Positions 37,058 to 47,596 are shown, numbered from the stretch's first letter. The stretch: DNA of 64,000 nucleotides from Vibrio maritimus (GCA_000755425.1 BBMT01000010.1:124001-188000); one strand, 5' to 3'. Made by a program: numbers and translations. Notes: generated from the sequence alone by a model not told the origin.

Positions 37058-37563
37058 GTATCTGTGAATTGGCTTTTTAGTTTGCATCGCTTTCGCTAAT
37101 TGAGAATCAATTAGACGGCAATAGCTTGCCAAGTATCTTCAGGATCGCGACGATCTCTTGCCGATCATGGGGATCTTCCCTTAATACTTACCTCCACCTC
37201 ACATTGGCGAAACACTACAGTAGGCGGAGTTTGTGCAGTTTAAGTTTGCAAATTTGAGCTGCGCTATCTTTATCAAATGGCGTTCTTTTCAACGACAATA
37301 TCTTCCTTATAGCGGGTTTATTCCTCAAAACTTCCAAACACATCAAACTAATTGCGGTTAGTTTCGATAGATGCTTGGTTGTTGGGTCAAAAATTCCTTA
37401 AACTATGTGCCATTAATTGGTATGTCTGCCTTGAATTCTAGCCGCTTGAACTCAATATCAGTTGGTATAGATTTTATCTCAGTTAGGTCGCTTGGCCTTA
37501 GTAGAGACGGAAGGCAATTTTAATAGGTCGAAATGATCTAATGGTAGAGAGAACAAAAACACA
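37058..37563. other. lpxC–secA intergenic region
   Basis: 506 bases. In E. coli this position holds secM, which controls secA by translation arrest; I see no SecM-like arrest motif. Elements noted: a perfect 8-bp inverted repeat CTAATTGA/TCAATTAG at 37096–37114, a 50-codon ORF at 37371–37523 (listed separately), a small stem GCCTT/AAGGC around 37494–37514 and a stem TAGGTC/GATCTA just before the secA ribosome site. No confident promoter was seen. Confidence 0.5.
37371..37523 (+). CDS. Possible 50-codon leader ORF upstream of secA
   Basis: ATG at 37371 to TAA at 37521–37523, ending 40 bases before the secA ATG. The predicted peptide starts MLGCWVKNSLNYVPLIGM and ends SLGLSRDGRQF. It has only a modest hydrophobic stretch and no clear signal peptide. 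The ribosome site is weak. Position and size recall SecM, but the sequence does not resemble it. A frame this long can occur by chance, so this is only a candidate. Confidence 0.25.
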   Translation: MLGCWVKNSLNYVPLIGMSALNSSRLNSISVGIDFISVRSLGLSRDGRQF

Positions 37564-40295
37564 ATGATTACTAACCTACTGACAAAGGTCATTGGTAGTC
37601 GCAACGACAGAACACTGCGTCGACTAAGAAAAATCGTAAAACAGATTAATAACTACGAGCCGCAGTTCGAAGCGTTGTCTGACGAAGAACTGAAAGCGAA
37701 GACGGTTGAGTTTCGTGAGCGTTTGGACAAAGGTGAAAACCTAGACCAAATCCTACCAGAAGCATTTGCAACTGTTCGTGAAGCATCTAAGCGTGTATTC
37801 GGCATGCGTCACTTCGATGTTCAGCTTATCGGTGGTATGGTTCTTAACTCTGGCCAAATCGCAGAGATGCGTACTGGTGAAGGTAAAACCCTAACGGCGA
37901 CACTACCTGCGTATCTTAACGCTCTACCAGGCAAAGGTGTTCACATCGTTACCGTGAACGACTATCTTGCGAAACGTGATGCGGAAACTAACCGCGCACT
38001 GTTTGAGTTCCTAGGTATGACGGTTGGCATCAACGTGCCAAACATGCACCCTCAAGAGAAGAAAGACGCATACCAAGCAGACATTCTATACGGAACAAAC
38101 AACGAGTTTGGCTTCGACTACCTACGTGACAACATGGCTTTCCGCGTTGAAGATCGTGTACAGCGTGAACGTTTCTTCGCTGTTGTCGATGAAGTGGACT
38201 CAATCCTAATCGATGAAGCGCGTACACCGCTAATTATCTCTGGTCCTGCTGAAGATAGCTCTGATCTTTATACTCGCATCAACACCTTGATTCCTCACCT
38301 TGAGCAACAAGATCAAGAAGACTCGGAAGAGTACCGCGGTGACGGCCACTACACAGTGGACGAAAAGTCTAAGCAAGTACACCTAACAGAGACCGGTCAG
38401 GAATTTGTTGAAGAGCTCCTTATCAAAAATGGCATGATGGAAGAAGGCGACACGCTTTACTCGCCAACCAATATCAGCTTGTTGCATCACGTTAACGCGG
38501 CACTTCGTGCTCACGTACTGTTTGAAAAGAATGTTGACTACATCGTAAACGAGCAAGGCGAAGTGGTTATCGTTGATGAACACACTGGCCGTACTATGCC
38601 GGGTCGTCGTTGGTCTGAAGGCCTTCACCAAGCGGTTGAAGCAAAAGAAGGCGTTAAGATCCAAAACGAGAACCAAACGCTGGCATCGATTACCTTCCAG
38701 AACTACTTCCGTCTGTACGACAAACTGTCGGGCATGACAGGTACCGCTGACACAGAAGCATTCGAATTCCAATCTATCTACGGCCTAGAGACAGTGGTTA
38801 TCCCAACCAACAAGCCTATGGTTCGTAACGATATGCCAGATGTGGTTTATCGTACTGAGGTTGAAAAATTCAACGCTATCATCGAAGACATCAAAGAGCG
38901 CGCGGCAAACGGTCAGCCAAGCCTAGTGGGTACGGTATCGATTGAGAAATCAGAGCTACTCTCTAACGCCCTTAAGCAAGCGAAGATTAAACACAACGTA
39001 CTGAATGCGAAATTCCACGAAAGAGAAGCGGAAATCGTAGCTGAAGCGGGTACGCCAGGCGCCGTAACTATCGCGACCAACATGGCTGGCCGTGGTACCG
39101 ATATCGTGTTAGGCGGTAGCTGGCAAGCGAAGGTTGAGCAGCTAGACAACCCATCACAAGAGCAAATTGACGCGATTAAAGCGGAATGGAAAGTGGTTCA
39201 TGACCAAGTGCTAGCAGCAGGTGGTCTACACATCATCGGTACTGAACGTCACGAATCTCGTCGTATCGATAACCAGCTTCGTGGTCGTTCTGGTCGTCAG
39301 GGTGATGCGGGTTCTTCACGCTTCTACCTATCGATGGAAGACCAATTACTGCGTATCTTTACTTCTGATCGTATGGCAAGCCTAATCCAAAGTGGTATGG
39401 ATGAAGGTGAAGCGATTGAAAGTAAGATGTTGTCTCGCTCAATCGAAAAAGCACAGCGTAAAGTGGAAGGTCGTAACTTCGACATCCGTAAACAGCTTCT
39501 TGAATTCGATGACGTAGCGAACGACCAACGTAAAGTGGTTTACGAACTGCGTGATGAGCTTATGACCGCTGATGACATCAGCGAAATGCTAGAGCAAAAC
39601 CGTACTGATGTGTTCACATCTGTTATTGATGAATACATTCCACCACAATCGCTTGAAGATATGTGGGACATCGAGGGCCTTCAAGAGCGTCTTAAGAATG
39701 ACTTCGACCTTGAGCTACCGATCAAGTCTTGGTTGGAAGAAGACGATAAGTCTACGAAGAGGCACTTCGTGAGAAGATCTTGGATACTGCAGTAACGGTT
39801 TACCAGCAGAAAGAAGAGACGGTTGGCGCGCAAGTACTGCGTAATTTCGAGAAATCTGTGATGCTACAAACGCTAGACACGCTTTGGAAAGAGCACCTAG
39901 CAGCGATGGATCATCTACGCCAAGGTATCCACCTACGTGGTTATGCTCAGAAGAACCCGAAACAAGAGTACAAACGTGAGTCGTTTGAACTGTTCGAGCA
40001 ACTGCTAGATTCTCTGAAATTCGACGTGATCACGATTCTTTCTAAAGTACGCGTCCAGCAGCAAGAAGAAGTGGAGCGTATGGAAGCTCAGCGCCAAGCT
40101 CAAGCGGAAGCAGCAGCGGCAAAAGCGCAAGCACAACATGCGAATGCTGAAAACCAACTAGCTGATAACTCAGAGCAAGCGGAGGATGGTTCACAACAAC
40201 CTATGGTGCGTGAAGAGCGTAAAGTAGGCCGTAACGAGCCATGCCCATGTGGAAGCGGTAAGAAGTACAAGCAATGTCATGGTAAGATCAACTAA
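37564..40295 (+). CDS. secA: Preprotein translocase ATPase SecA (frameshifted)
   Basis: Motor of the Sec pathway, driving secretory proteins through SecYEG. Repaired length 910 aa. Walker A in MRTGEGKTLTATL, DEVDSILIDEARTPL (DEAD-like), ATNMAGRGTDIVLGG and the arginine-finger region GRSGRQGDAGSSRFYLS. The C terminus has the zinc-binding SecB-interacting motif PCPCGSGKKYKQCHG. The frame breaks near 39750 (EEDDK-…YEEALREKILDTA), fitting one missing base; the remainder reads through to the stop. An intrinsic terminator follows. Confidence 0.96.
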
Positions 40296-40314
40296 GCCAT
40301 GATGCTTATAATGA

Positions 40315-40341
40315 AGAGTCGCACTATGCGGCTCTTTTTTT
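40315..40341 (+). terminator. Intrinsic terminator of secA
   Basis: AGAGTCGCA/TGCGGCTCT arms (40315–40323, 40327–40335; one wobble), CTA loop, seven Ts. Confidence 0.9.
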
Positions 40342-40400
40342 ATGCCTCACACCCGCATATGCAGGTAAACTGAGAACAAAATAATAACGAGGAAAGTAAA

Positions 40401-40799
40401 GTGAAACGCATTCACATCGTTGCAGCGATCATTTTCAATCAAGATAAGTCTCAAATCTACATTACCAAAAGACCGGCCAATCTGCATAAAGGCGGATTCT
40501 GGGAGTTCCCTGGCGGTAAAGTTGAAGCCGGAGAAACCATTAGTGAGGCTATCATCCGTGAGCTTTACGAAGAGATTGACATCACAGTGACAGAGCAAAC
40601 CGTGTTTGAGCATCTACTGCACGACTATCCAGAGAAGTCACTGGAGTTCGATTTTATTTCGGTCACTGCCTTCGAGGGTACTCCGTTTGGAAAAGAAGGA
40701 CAGGAAGGTCGATGGGTAGCCATCGGTGAACTGGCTGACTATGCCTTCCCTGAAGCCAACGTCCCTGTGTTGAATAAAGTGATAGAAAAATTCAGCTAA
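40401..40799 (+). CDS. mutT: 8-oxo-dGTP diphosphatase MutT
   Basis: Nudix hydrolase that removes 8-oxo-dGTP from the nucleotide pool and prevents A:T to C:G mutation. 132 aa, close to the E. coli 129. Nudix box at about residues 37–59: GGKVEAGETISEA followed by RELYEEIDI; the usual Gly after EEx is Asp here. WEFPGGKVE and the position after secA support MutT over other Nudix enzymes. A GAGGAAAG ribosome site precedes the ATG. Confidence 0.93.
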   Translation: MKRIHIVAAIIFNQDKSQIYITKRPANLHKGGFWEFPGGKVEAGETISEAIIRELYEEIDITVTEQTVFEHLLHDYPEKSLEFDFISVTAFEGTPFGKEGQEGRWVAIGELADYAFPEANVPVLNKVIEKFS

Positions 40800-40890
40800 A
40801 TCCTCATAGGTGCTAGCAGCCCCAAAGGCTTTACGTTACATTGGTAGCAACAAATAACGGTAGCAACACAAAACAACGGAGAATAGCGCA

Positions 40891-41700
40891 ATGGTAAGAA
40901 TTGCGATTGCAGGAGCAGCGGGCCGAATGGGTCGCAACCTAGTAAAAGCAACATTTCACAACAAACAAGCGACCGTGGGAGCGGGCTCAGAGCGTCCTGA
41001 GTCTTCACTCGTTGGTGTTGATGTTGGCGAACTATGTGGTGAAGGGCGTTTTGATGTTGCGCTTGTAGATGATTTAACAAAGTCGATTGAAGACTTCGAT
41101 GTGATCATCGACTTTACCGCACCAAAAAGTACCCTTGCGAACCTCGAGCTGTGTAAACAACACGGCAAAAAAATGGTGATTGGTACCACAGGCTTTAGCG
41201 ACGAAGAGAAACAACTGATCGATGAAGCGGCTAAAGTGGTTTCAGTGGTTATGGCTCCAAACTACAGCGTCGGTGTGAACCTCGTTTTCAAACTACTAGA
41301 GAAAGCGGCGAAAGTGATGGGTGATTACTGCGACATTGAAATTGTTGAGGCACATCACCGTCATAAGGTTGATGCTCCATCTGGCACAGCAATTGGTATG
41401 GGGGAAGCGATTGCTGGCGCCATGGGTAATGAGCTAAACGATGTGGCCGTTTATGCTCGTGAAGGCATTACTGGTGAGCGAACTCGTGATGAAATCGGCT
41501 TTGCGACCATTCGTGCTGGTGACATCATCGGTGAGCACACCGCAATGTTTGCTGATATCGGCGAGCGTGTTGAGATTACTCACAAAGCGACCGATCGTAT
41601 GACATTTGCCAATGGTGCAGTCAAAGCCGCTGTGTGGCTCAATGATAAGCCTGCTGGTTTCTATACCATGACCGAAGTGCTCGGTTTAGACAGCATTTAG
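40891..41700 (+). CDS. dapB: 4-hydroxy-tetrahydrodipicolinate reductase
   Basis: NAD(P)H-dependent reductase of lysine and diaminopimelate synthesis; diaminopimelate also feeds MurE. 269 aa. Rossmann loop IAIAGAAGRMGRNLV, GTTGFSDEEK, the catalytic HHRHKVDAPSGTA with substrate-binding histidines and lysine. Own ribosome site (ACGGAG) and terminator. Between mutT and carA. Confidence 0.97.
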   Translation: MVRIAIAGAAGRMGRNLVKATFHNKQATVGAGSERPESSLVGVDVGELCGEGRFDVALVDDLTKSIEDFDVIIDFTAPKSTLANLELCKQHGKKMVIGTTGFSDEEKQLIDEAAKVVSVVMAPNYSVGVNLVFKLLEKAAKVMGDYCDIEIVEAHHRHKVDAPSGTAIGMGEAIAGAMGNELNDVAVYAREGITGERTRDEIGFATIRAGDIIGEHTAMFADIGERVEITHKATDRMTFANGAVKAAVWLNDKPAGFYTMTEVLGLDSI

Positions 41701-41728
41701 AAAAAAGCGCCAGTTTGGCGCTTTTTTT
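41701..41728 (+). terminator. Intrinsic terminator of dapB
   Basis: AGCGCCA (41706–41712), GTT loop, TGGCGCT (41716–41722), with preceding A-run and seven Ts. Confidence 0.93.
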
Positions 41729-42110
41729 ATATCCAAAATCGACGCGGGTGTTCACTGCAAGAAATACATAAATATTCTGGAAATCATAGTCTGAGTCACT
41801 ACAAGCGCTCTTCCTTTAAACTTTCATGAATGGATGAAAAGCGTACTGAAATTGAGCTTTTTACCTGTTCTTATGGGGCTTTTTTGTTGTTTTTTAAATT
41901 AAACCCCTATTTTTGTGTGTTTTGTCTGTTTGGCTATCGTTTGCGCAAATAGTTGTTGCAAATTCTATAGTGCGGTGGTGAGTTTCTGTGTCGAAAAACT
42001 ATGCTTGCCGTTAACTGATTGAATTTGTCTTTGTAAATGTGCATTTTTGGCGGTTTAAAACAAAAAATTCGCCAGTGACTATAAAAATTGGATTTATTTT
42101 TCCATGCTTG

Positions 42111-42139
42111 TTGACACAAATCGTCGGCGTCATTAGAAT
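42111..42139 (+). promoter_or_regulatory. carAB sigma-70 promoter
   Basis: Perfect TTGACA (42111–42116), 17-bp spacer, TAGAAT (42134–42139). The predicted start is near 42146, giving a leader of about 100 bases. Confidence 0.85.
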
Positions 42140-42197
42140 ACCGCCAATTTGTCTGAACTACCTGAAACCGCTTATTTATAGCGAAGAGGAAGGCAGA

Positions 42198-42236
42198 TTT
42201 GCAATTTAATTTAAAATTTATGCATTTTTATTCTGG
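42198..42236 (+). promoter_or_regulatory. Tandem ARG-box-like operator of carAB
   Basis: Core TGCAATTTAATTTA at 42200–42213 and TGCATTTTTATTCT at 42221–42234, compared with the ArgR consensus TGAATwwwwATTCA (11 and 12 of 14 by eye). Their spacing is 21 bp, i.e. two 18-bp boxes with the standard 3-bp gap. The second box touches the GGAGG ribosome site of carA. ArgR binding is inferred. Confidence 0.55.
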
Positions 42237-42244
42237 AGGTTGTC

Positions 42245-43384
42245 TTGAGTAAATCAGCACTGTTAGTCCTAGAAGATGGGACAGTGTTCCGCGGTGTTTC
42301 CATTGGAGCAGATGGTTTATCCGTTGGTGAAGTTGTTTTTAATACCTCGATGACGGGGTACCAAGAAATCCTCACTGATCCTTCCTATTCTCAACAGATT
42401 GTCACTCTTACTTATCCTCATATTGGCAATACTGGTACTAATAAAGAAGACGAAGAGTCTTCAGCAATCCACGCACAAGGCCTTGTGATCCGCGATCTTC
42501 CTCTTATCGCTTCTAACTTCCGTAATGAACAGTCACTTTCAGACTACCTTAAGTCTCAAAACATCGTTGGTATCGCTGATATCGATACGCGTAAGTTGAC
42601 TCGTCTTCTACGTGAGAAAGGCGCTCAGAACGGTTGTATCGTTGCTGGTGATAACCTAGATGAAGCGCTAGCACTGGCGAAAGCGAAAGAGTTCCCTGGT
42701 TTGAAAGGTATGGATCTTGCGAAAGAAGTTACAACAAAAGAGACGTATCAATGGAAACAAGGTTCGTGGACGCTCGAGGGTGGTCTTCCTGAAGCGAAAG
42801 ATGACAGCGAATTGCCATATCACGTTGTTGCCTACGACTTCGGTGCAAAACGCAACATCCTACGTATGCTTGTTGACCGCGGCTGCCGCCTAACAGTGGT
42901 TCCAGCGCAAACTTCTGCTGAAGACGTTCTAGCACTTAACCCAGATGGCGTATTCCTATCAAATGGCCCTGGTGACCCAGCGCCATGTACTTACGCTATC
43001 GAAGCAACAAAAGTATTCCTAGACAAAGGCCTACCAATCTTCGGTATCTGCCTTGGTCACCAAATCTTGGCTCTAGCGTCTGGTGCGCAAACAGTGAAGA
43101 TGAAGTTTGGCCACCACGGTGCAAACCACCCAGTTAAAGACCTAGACCGTGATGTAGTAATGATTACTTCACAGAACCACGGCTTTGCTGCGGATGAAGA
43201 GACGCTTCCAGAGAACCTACGTGCAACGCATAAATCTCTGTTTGACGGCACACTTCAAGGTATCCACCGTACAGATAAGCCAGCGTTCAGCTTCCAGGGT
43301 CACCCTGAAGCGAGCCCAGGTCCACACGATGCAGCGCCATTGTTTGACCACTTCATCGACCTAATCAAAGAACACAAAGCGTAA
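42245..43384 (+). CDS. carA: Carbamoyl-phosphate synthase small (glutaminase) subunit
   Basis: Class I glutamine amidotransferase that feeds ammonia to CarB for carbamoyl phosphate, used in arginine and pyrimidine synthesis. 379 aa. The nucleophile elbow is FGICLGHQILALAS; the catalytic His and Glu lie in FQGHPEASPGPHD. The start is TTG at 42245, four bases after a perfect GGAGG, with no ATG alternative. Sixteen bases before carB. Confidence 0.97.
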   Translation: MSKSALLVLEDGTVFRGVSIGADGLSVGEVVFNTSMTGYQEILTDPSYSQQIVTLTYPHIGNTGTNKEDEESSAIHAQGLVIRDLPLIASNFRNEQSLSDYLKSQNIVGIADIDTRKLTRLLREKGAQNGCIVAGDNLDEALALAKAKEFPGLKGMDLAKEVTTKETYQWKQGSWTLEGGLPEAKDDSELPYHVVAYDFGAKRNILRMLVDRGCRLTVVPAQTSAEDVLALNPDGVFLSNGPGDPAPCTYAIEATKVFLDKGLPIFGICLGHQILALASGAQTVKMKFGHHGANHPVKDLDRDVVMITSQNHGFAADEETLPENLRATHKSLFDGTLQGIHRTDKPAFSFQGHPEASPGPHDAAPLFDHFIDLIKEHKA

Positions 43385-43400
43385 TTCGGAGTAGTTGAGA

Positions 43401-46400
43401 ATGCCAAAACGTACTGACTTAAAAAGTATTCTAATTCTTGGTGCTGGCCCAATCGTTATCGGTCAGGCTTGTGAGTTTGACTACTCAGGTGCTCAAGCGT
43501 GTAAAGCACTGCGCGAAGAAGGTTACCGAGTTATCCTTGTGAACTCGAACCCTGCAACTATCATGACTGACCCAGACATGGCAGATGCAACTTACATCGA
43601 GCTATCCAATGGGAAGTGGTTCGTAACATCATCGAGAAAGAGCGTCCAGATGCAGTACTACCTACTATGGGTGGTCAGACTGCACTTAACTGTGCTCTAG
43701 ACCTAGAAAAACACGGCGTACTAGCTGAGTTCGGTGTAGAGATGATCGGTGCAACGGCTGACGCTATCGATAAAGCAGAAGACCGTTCTCGCTTCGATAA
43801 AGCGATGAAGTCAATTGGCTAGAGTGTCCACGTGCAGACACGGCTAAGACTATGGAAGAAGCGTACGCGGTTCTTGATATGGTTGGCTTCCCTTGTATCA
43901 TTCGTCCTTCTTTCACTATGGGTGGTACCGGTGGTGGTATTGCGTACAACAAAGAAGAGTTCGAAGAGATTTGTCGCCGCGGTCTAGACCTGTCTCCAAC
44001 CAATGAGCTTCTTATCGATGAGTCGCTAATCGGTTGGAAAGAGTACGAGATGGAAGTGGTTCGTGACAAAGCGGACAACTGTATCATCGTTTGTGCGATT
44101 GAAAACTTCGACCCAATGGGCATTCACACTGGTGACTCAATCACAGTGGCGCCAGCGCAAACGCTGACGGACAAAGAATACCAGTTAATGCGTAACGCTT
44201 CTCTAGCGGTACTGCGTGAAATCGGTGTAGAAACAGGTGGTTCAAACGTTCAGTTTGGTATCAACCCGAAAGATGGCCGTATGGTTATCATCGAGATGAA
44301 CCCACGTGTATCTCGCTCTTCTGCTCTAGCGTCTAAAGCAACAGGTTTCCCAATCGCGAAGATTGCTGCGAAGCTAGCAGTTGGCTTTACTCTAGACGAG
44401 CTAATGAACGACATCACGGGCGGCGCAACACCAGCATCGTTCGAACCAACAATCGACTACGTTGTGACTAAGATCCCTCGCTTTAACTTCGAGAAGTTCG
44501 CGGGCGCTAACGACCGTCTAACGACTCAGATGAAGTCAGTTGGTGAGGTAATGGCGATTGGTCGTAACCAACAAGAATCTCTACAAAAAGCACTTCGTGG
44601 CCTAGAAGTTGGCGCGAACGGCTTTGACGAGATGGTTGACCTAGACTCTCCAGACGCACTATCTAAAATCCGTCACGAGCTGAAAGAAGCGGGTGCGGAG
44701 CGTATCTGGTACATCGCAGACGCATTCCGTGCAGGTCTGTCTGTGGACGGTGTATTCAACCTAACGCAAATTGACCGTTGGTTCCTAGTTCAAATCGAAG
44801 AGCTTGTGAAACTAGAGAACGAAGTTAAAGCTGGCGGTTTTGCAGGTCTTACTGAAGACGTACTTCGCAAGATGAAGCGCAAAGCTTCGCGGATGCTCGC
44901 CTATCGACTCTACTAGGTGTGTCTGAAAGCGAAATCCGTCGTCTACGTGACCAGTACGAGATTCACCCTGTTTACAAGCGCGTTGATACCTGTGCTGCAG
45001 AATTCTCATCTGACACGGCTTACATGTACTCATCTTACGATGAAGAGTGTGAAGCGCAGCCAACAGACAAAGACAAGATCATGGTTCTGGGCGGTGGTCC
45101 TAACCGTATCGGTCAAGGTATCGAATTTGACTACTGTTGTGTTCACGCGTCTCTTGCACTACGTGAAGACGGTTACGAAACCATCATGGTTAACTGTAAC
45201 CCAGAGACAGTATCAACGGACTACGACACGTCAGACCGTCTGTACTTCGAACCTGTAACACTTGAAGATGTACTATCAATCGTACGCGTTGAGAAGCCAA
45301 AAGGCGTTATCGTTCAGTACGGTGGTCAAACACCTCTGAAACTAGCCCGTGCTCTTGAAGCAGCTGGCGTGCCAATCATTGGTACTAGCCCAGATGCTAT
45401 CGACCGTGCAGAAGACCGTGAGCGCTTCCAAGTTGCTGTAGACCGTCTAGGCCTACTTCAACCAGAAAACGCAACAGTAACGACGCTTGAACAGGCGGTT
45501 GATAAGTCTCGTGAAATCGGCTTCCCACTGGTTGTACGTCCTTCATATGTACTAGGTGGTCGTGCGATGGAAATTGTATACGACGAGCAAGACCTACGTC
45601 GCTACTTCAACGAAGCAGTAAGCGTGTCTAACGAATCACCAGTACTTCTAGATAGCTTCCTTGACGATGCAGTAGAAGTGGATATCGACGCTATCTGTGA
45701 CGGCGAGCGTGTGGTTATCGGTGGCATCATGGAGCACATCGAGCAAGCAGGTGTTCACTCAGGTGACTCAGCATGTTCACTTCCGGCTTACACACTAAGC
45801 GCAGAAATCCAAGATGTGATGCGTGAGCAAGTTGAGAAGCTAGCATTCGAGTTGGGTGTACGCGGTCTAATGAACACTCAGTTTGCGGTTAAGAACAACA
45901 AGGTTTACCTAATCGAAGTAAACCCACGTGCAGCTCGTACTGTACCGTTTGTTTCTAAAGCAACAGGTGCACCGCTTGCGAAAATCGCAGCGCGCGTAAT
46001 GGCAGGTCAATCTCTAGAGTCTCAAGGCTTTACCAAAGAGATCATCCCACCATACTACTCTGTGAAAGAAGTAGTACTGCCGTTCAACAAGTTCCCAGGT
46101 GTTGACCCACTACTAGGCCCAGAAATGCGCTCTACTGGTGAAGTTATGGGTGTTGGCGCAACGTTCGCAGAAGCTTACTCGAAAGCAGAACTAGGTTGTG
46201 GCAATGTTTACCCAGAAGGCGGCCGCGCACTACTGTCTGTTCGCGAAGGCGATAAGCAGCGTGTTGTTGACCTAGCTTCTAAGCTAACTAAGCTTGGTTA
46301 CCAGCTAGATGCAACACACGGTACAGCGGTAATCTTGGGTGAAGCGGGCATCAACCCTCGTCTTGTGAACAAGGTACACGAAGGTCGTCCACACATCCTA

Positions 46401-46622
46401 GACCGCATCAAGAACAACGAGTACACCTACATCGTAAACACGACTGCAGGTCGTCAATCGATTGAAGACTCAAAAGTTCTACGTCGCGGCGCTCTGGCTG
46501 AGAAAGTGAACTACACAACAACGCTAAACGCAGCGTTCGCTACGTGTATGGCTCACACTGCTGATGCGAAAGTATCAGTAACGTCAGTACAAGAGCTGCA
46601 CGAGCAGATCAAAAACGCGTAA
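43401..46622 (+). CDS. carB: Carbamoyl-phosphate synthase large subunit (three frameshifts)
   Basis: Two homologous ATP-grasp halves make carbamoyl phosphate from bicarbonate, ammonia and two ATP. Repaired length 1074 aa (E. coli 1073). First half: ILGAGPIVIGQACEFDYSG and FTMGGTGGGIAYN; second half: LGGGPNRIGQGIEFDYCCVH and SYVLGGRAMEIVYD. The C-terminal MGS-like allosteric domain ends the protein. Breaks near 43601 (YIE-PIQWEVV), 43820 (SIG-LECPRADTA) and 44886 (KRK-GFADARLSTL), each fitting one missing base. ATG at 43401 has CGGAG upstream. Two hairpins follow, the second a clear terminator. Confidence 0.95.
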
Positions 46623-46645
46623 TCGCGTAACACAATAAGAATAGA

Positions 46646-46663
46646 GAGGTGAGTTATCACCTC
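46646..46663 (+). repeat. Hairpin between carB and its terminator
   Basis: Perfect 7-bp stem GAGGTGA/TCACCTC with a GTTA loop, no T-run, 15 bases before the terminator stem. It could protect the carAB mRNA 3' end. Confidence 0.6.
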
Positions 46664-46678
46664 CTAGACAACCTCATT

Positions 46679-46705
46679 GCCCGCTCATTTGAGCGGGCTT
46701 TTTTT
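46679..46705 (+). terminator. Intrinsic terminator of carAB
   Basis: GCCCGCTC/GAGCGGGC 8-bp stem, ATTT loop, seven Ts. Confidence 0.94.
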
Positions 46706-46816
46706 GTTCTTAATTCGAATAATTCCTAACTGGAATAGGTTTATAGCGATGGTTTCGCTAGTCCTTAAGATGTAAGTCGCTACAATTTAACAAAATTACA
46801 CTTTTGAGCGCCTGAC

Positions 46817-47596
46817 ATGGACGTAACTTACGACATTCTTGTTTTACTGTTTTTTGTAGCTGGATTGGCTGGCTTTATTGATGCCATGGCAGGTGGTGGT
46901 GGTCTGTTGACGTTGCCAGCGCTGCTCTCTGCGGGTGTGCCACCCACTCAGGCACTTGCGACCAATAAACTGCAAAGCTCGTTTGGCAGTTTTTCGGCTA
47001 CTTGGTATTTTGTTCGCAACGGCATTGTTGATCTCAAAGATATGCGCTTGGCGATTGCCTGTACCTTTGTTGGCTCGGCTGTGGGTGCTGAGCTTGTGCA
47101 GCATATAGATGCGGGCGTGTTGACGAGCCTTATTCCAGTATTGCTACTAGGTATCTCACTCTATTTCTTACTCGCTCCACAGGCAGGAGAGGGTGGCGGA
47201 AAACCTAAGATGTCGGAAACCCTGTTTGCCTTTTCTGTTGGTACTGGTGTGGGTTTTTATGATGGCTTTTTTGGCCCGGGTACCGGCTCTATTTTTACCA
47301 TCTGTTTTGTTGCCATTGCTCAGCTCTCGATTGTCCATGCGACCGCGCGTACCAAGGTACTTAACTTTACCTCGAACCTAGCTGCGTTGATTTTCTTTAT
47401 CATTGCTGGTCTCCCTGTATGGGAAATTGGTTTAGTGATGGCGGCGGGTGGCTTTTTAGGCGCACGTATGGGAGCCAAAGTTGTTGTCTCTAAGGGGAAG
47501 AAGTTTATCCGTCCGCTGGTGGTTATTATGTCGATGGTGATGGCATTAAAGCTACTTTGGGAACAGCATCCTCAATGGTTTCAATCACTGTTTTAA
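46817..47596 (+). CDS. TauE/SafE (TSUP) family permease, YfcA-like
   Basis: 259-aa inner-membrane protein with about eight TM helices in two similar halves. Family motifs AGFIDAMAGGGGLLTLPALL at the N terminus and VGFYDGFFGPGTGSIF in the second half are typical of the TSUP/UPF0721 group, whose members move sulfite, sulfoacetate or other organic anions. The substrate cannot be inferred. Its 3' end overlaps the convergent LysR gene by 71 bases. Confidence 0.88.
   Translation: MDVTYDILVLLFFVAGLAGFIDAMAGGGGLLTLPALLSAGVPPTQALATNKLQSSFGSFSATWYFVRNGIVDLKDMRLAIACTFVGSAVGAELVQHIDAGVLTSLIPVLLLGISLYFLLAPQAGEGGGKPKMSETLFAFSVGTGVGFYDGFFGPGTGSIFTICFVAIAQLSIVHATARTKVLNFTSNLAALIFFIIAGLPVWEIGLVMAAGGFLGARMGAKVVVSKGKKFIRPLVVIMSMVMALKLLWEQHPQWFQSLF

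Larger units (their letters stand above)
41729..42244. other. Regulatory region upstream of carAB
   Basis: 516 AT-rich bases without a gene. It holds a strong sigma-70 promoter (42111–42139) and two ARG-box-like sites before the start codon (42198–42236), both listed separately. A further ARG-box-like match (TACATAAATATTCT) occurs at 41765–41778, far upstream. E. coli carAB has two promoters, one under pyrimidine/purine control and one repressed by ArgR; this layout is compatible with that. Confidence 0.6.

Noticed and set aside
37058..37563. secM or a dciA (DUF721) gene between lpxC and secA
   Set aside because: No frame of sufficient length on either strand and no SecM-type arrest motif; short minus-strand frames here lack starts and ribosome sites.
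39740..39800. Programmed frameshifting in secA, carB or gltB1
   Set aside because: No slippery heptamer with a following pseudoknot is seen at these breaks, none of these genes is known to use it, and similar breaks occur throughout the window.
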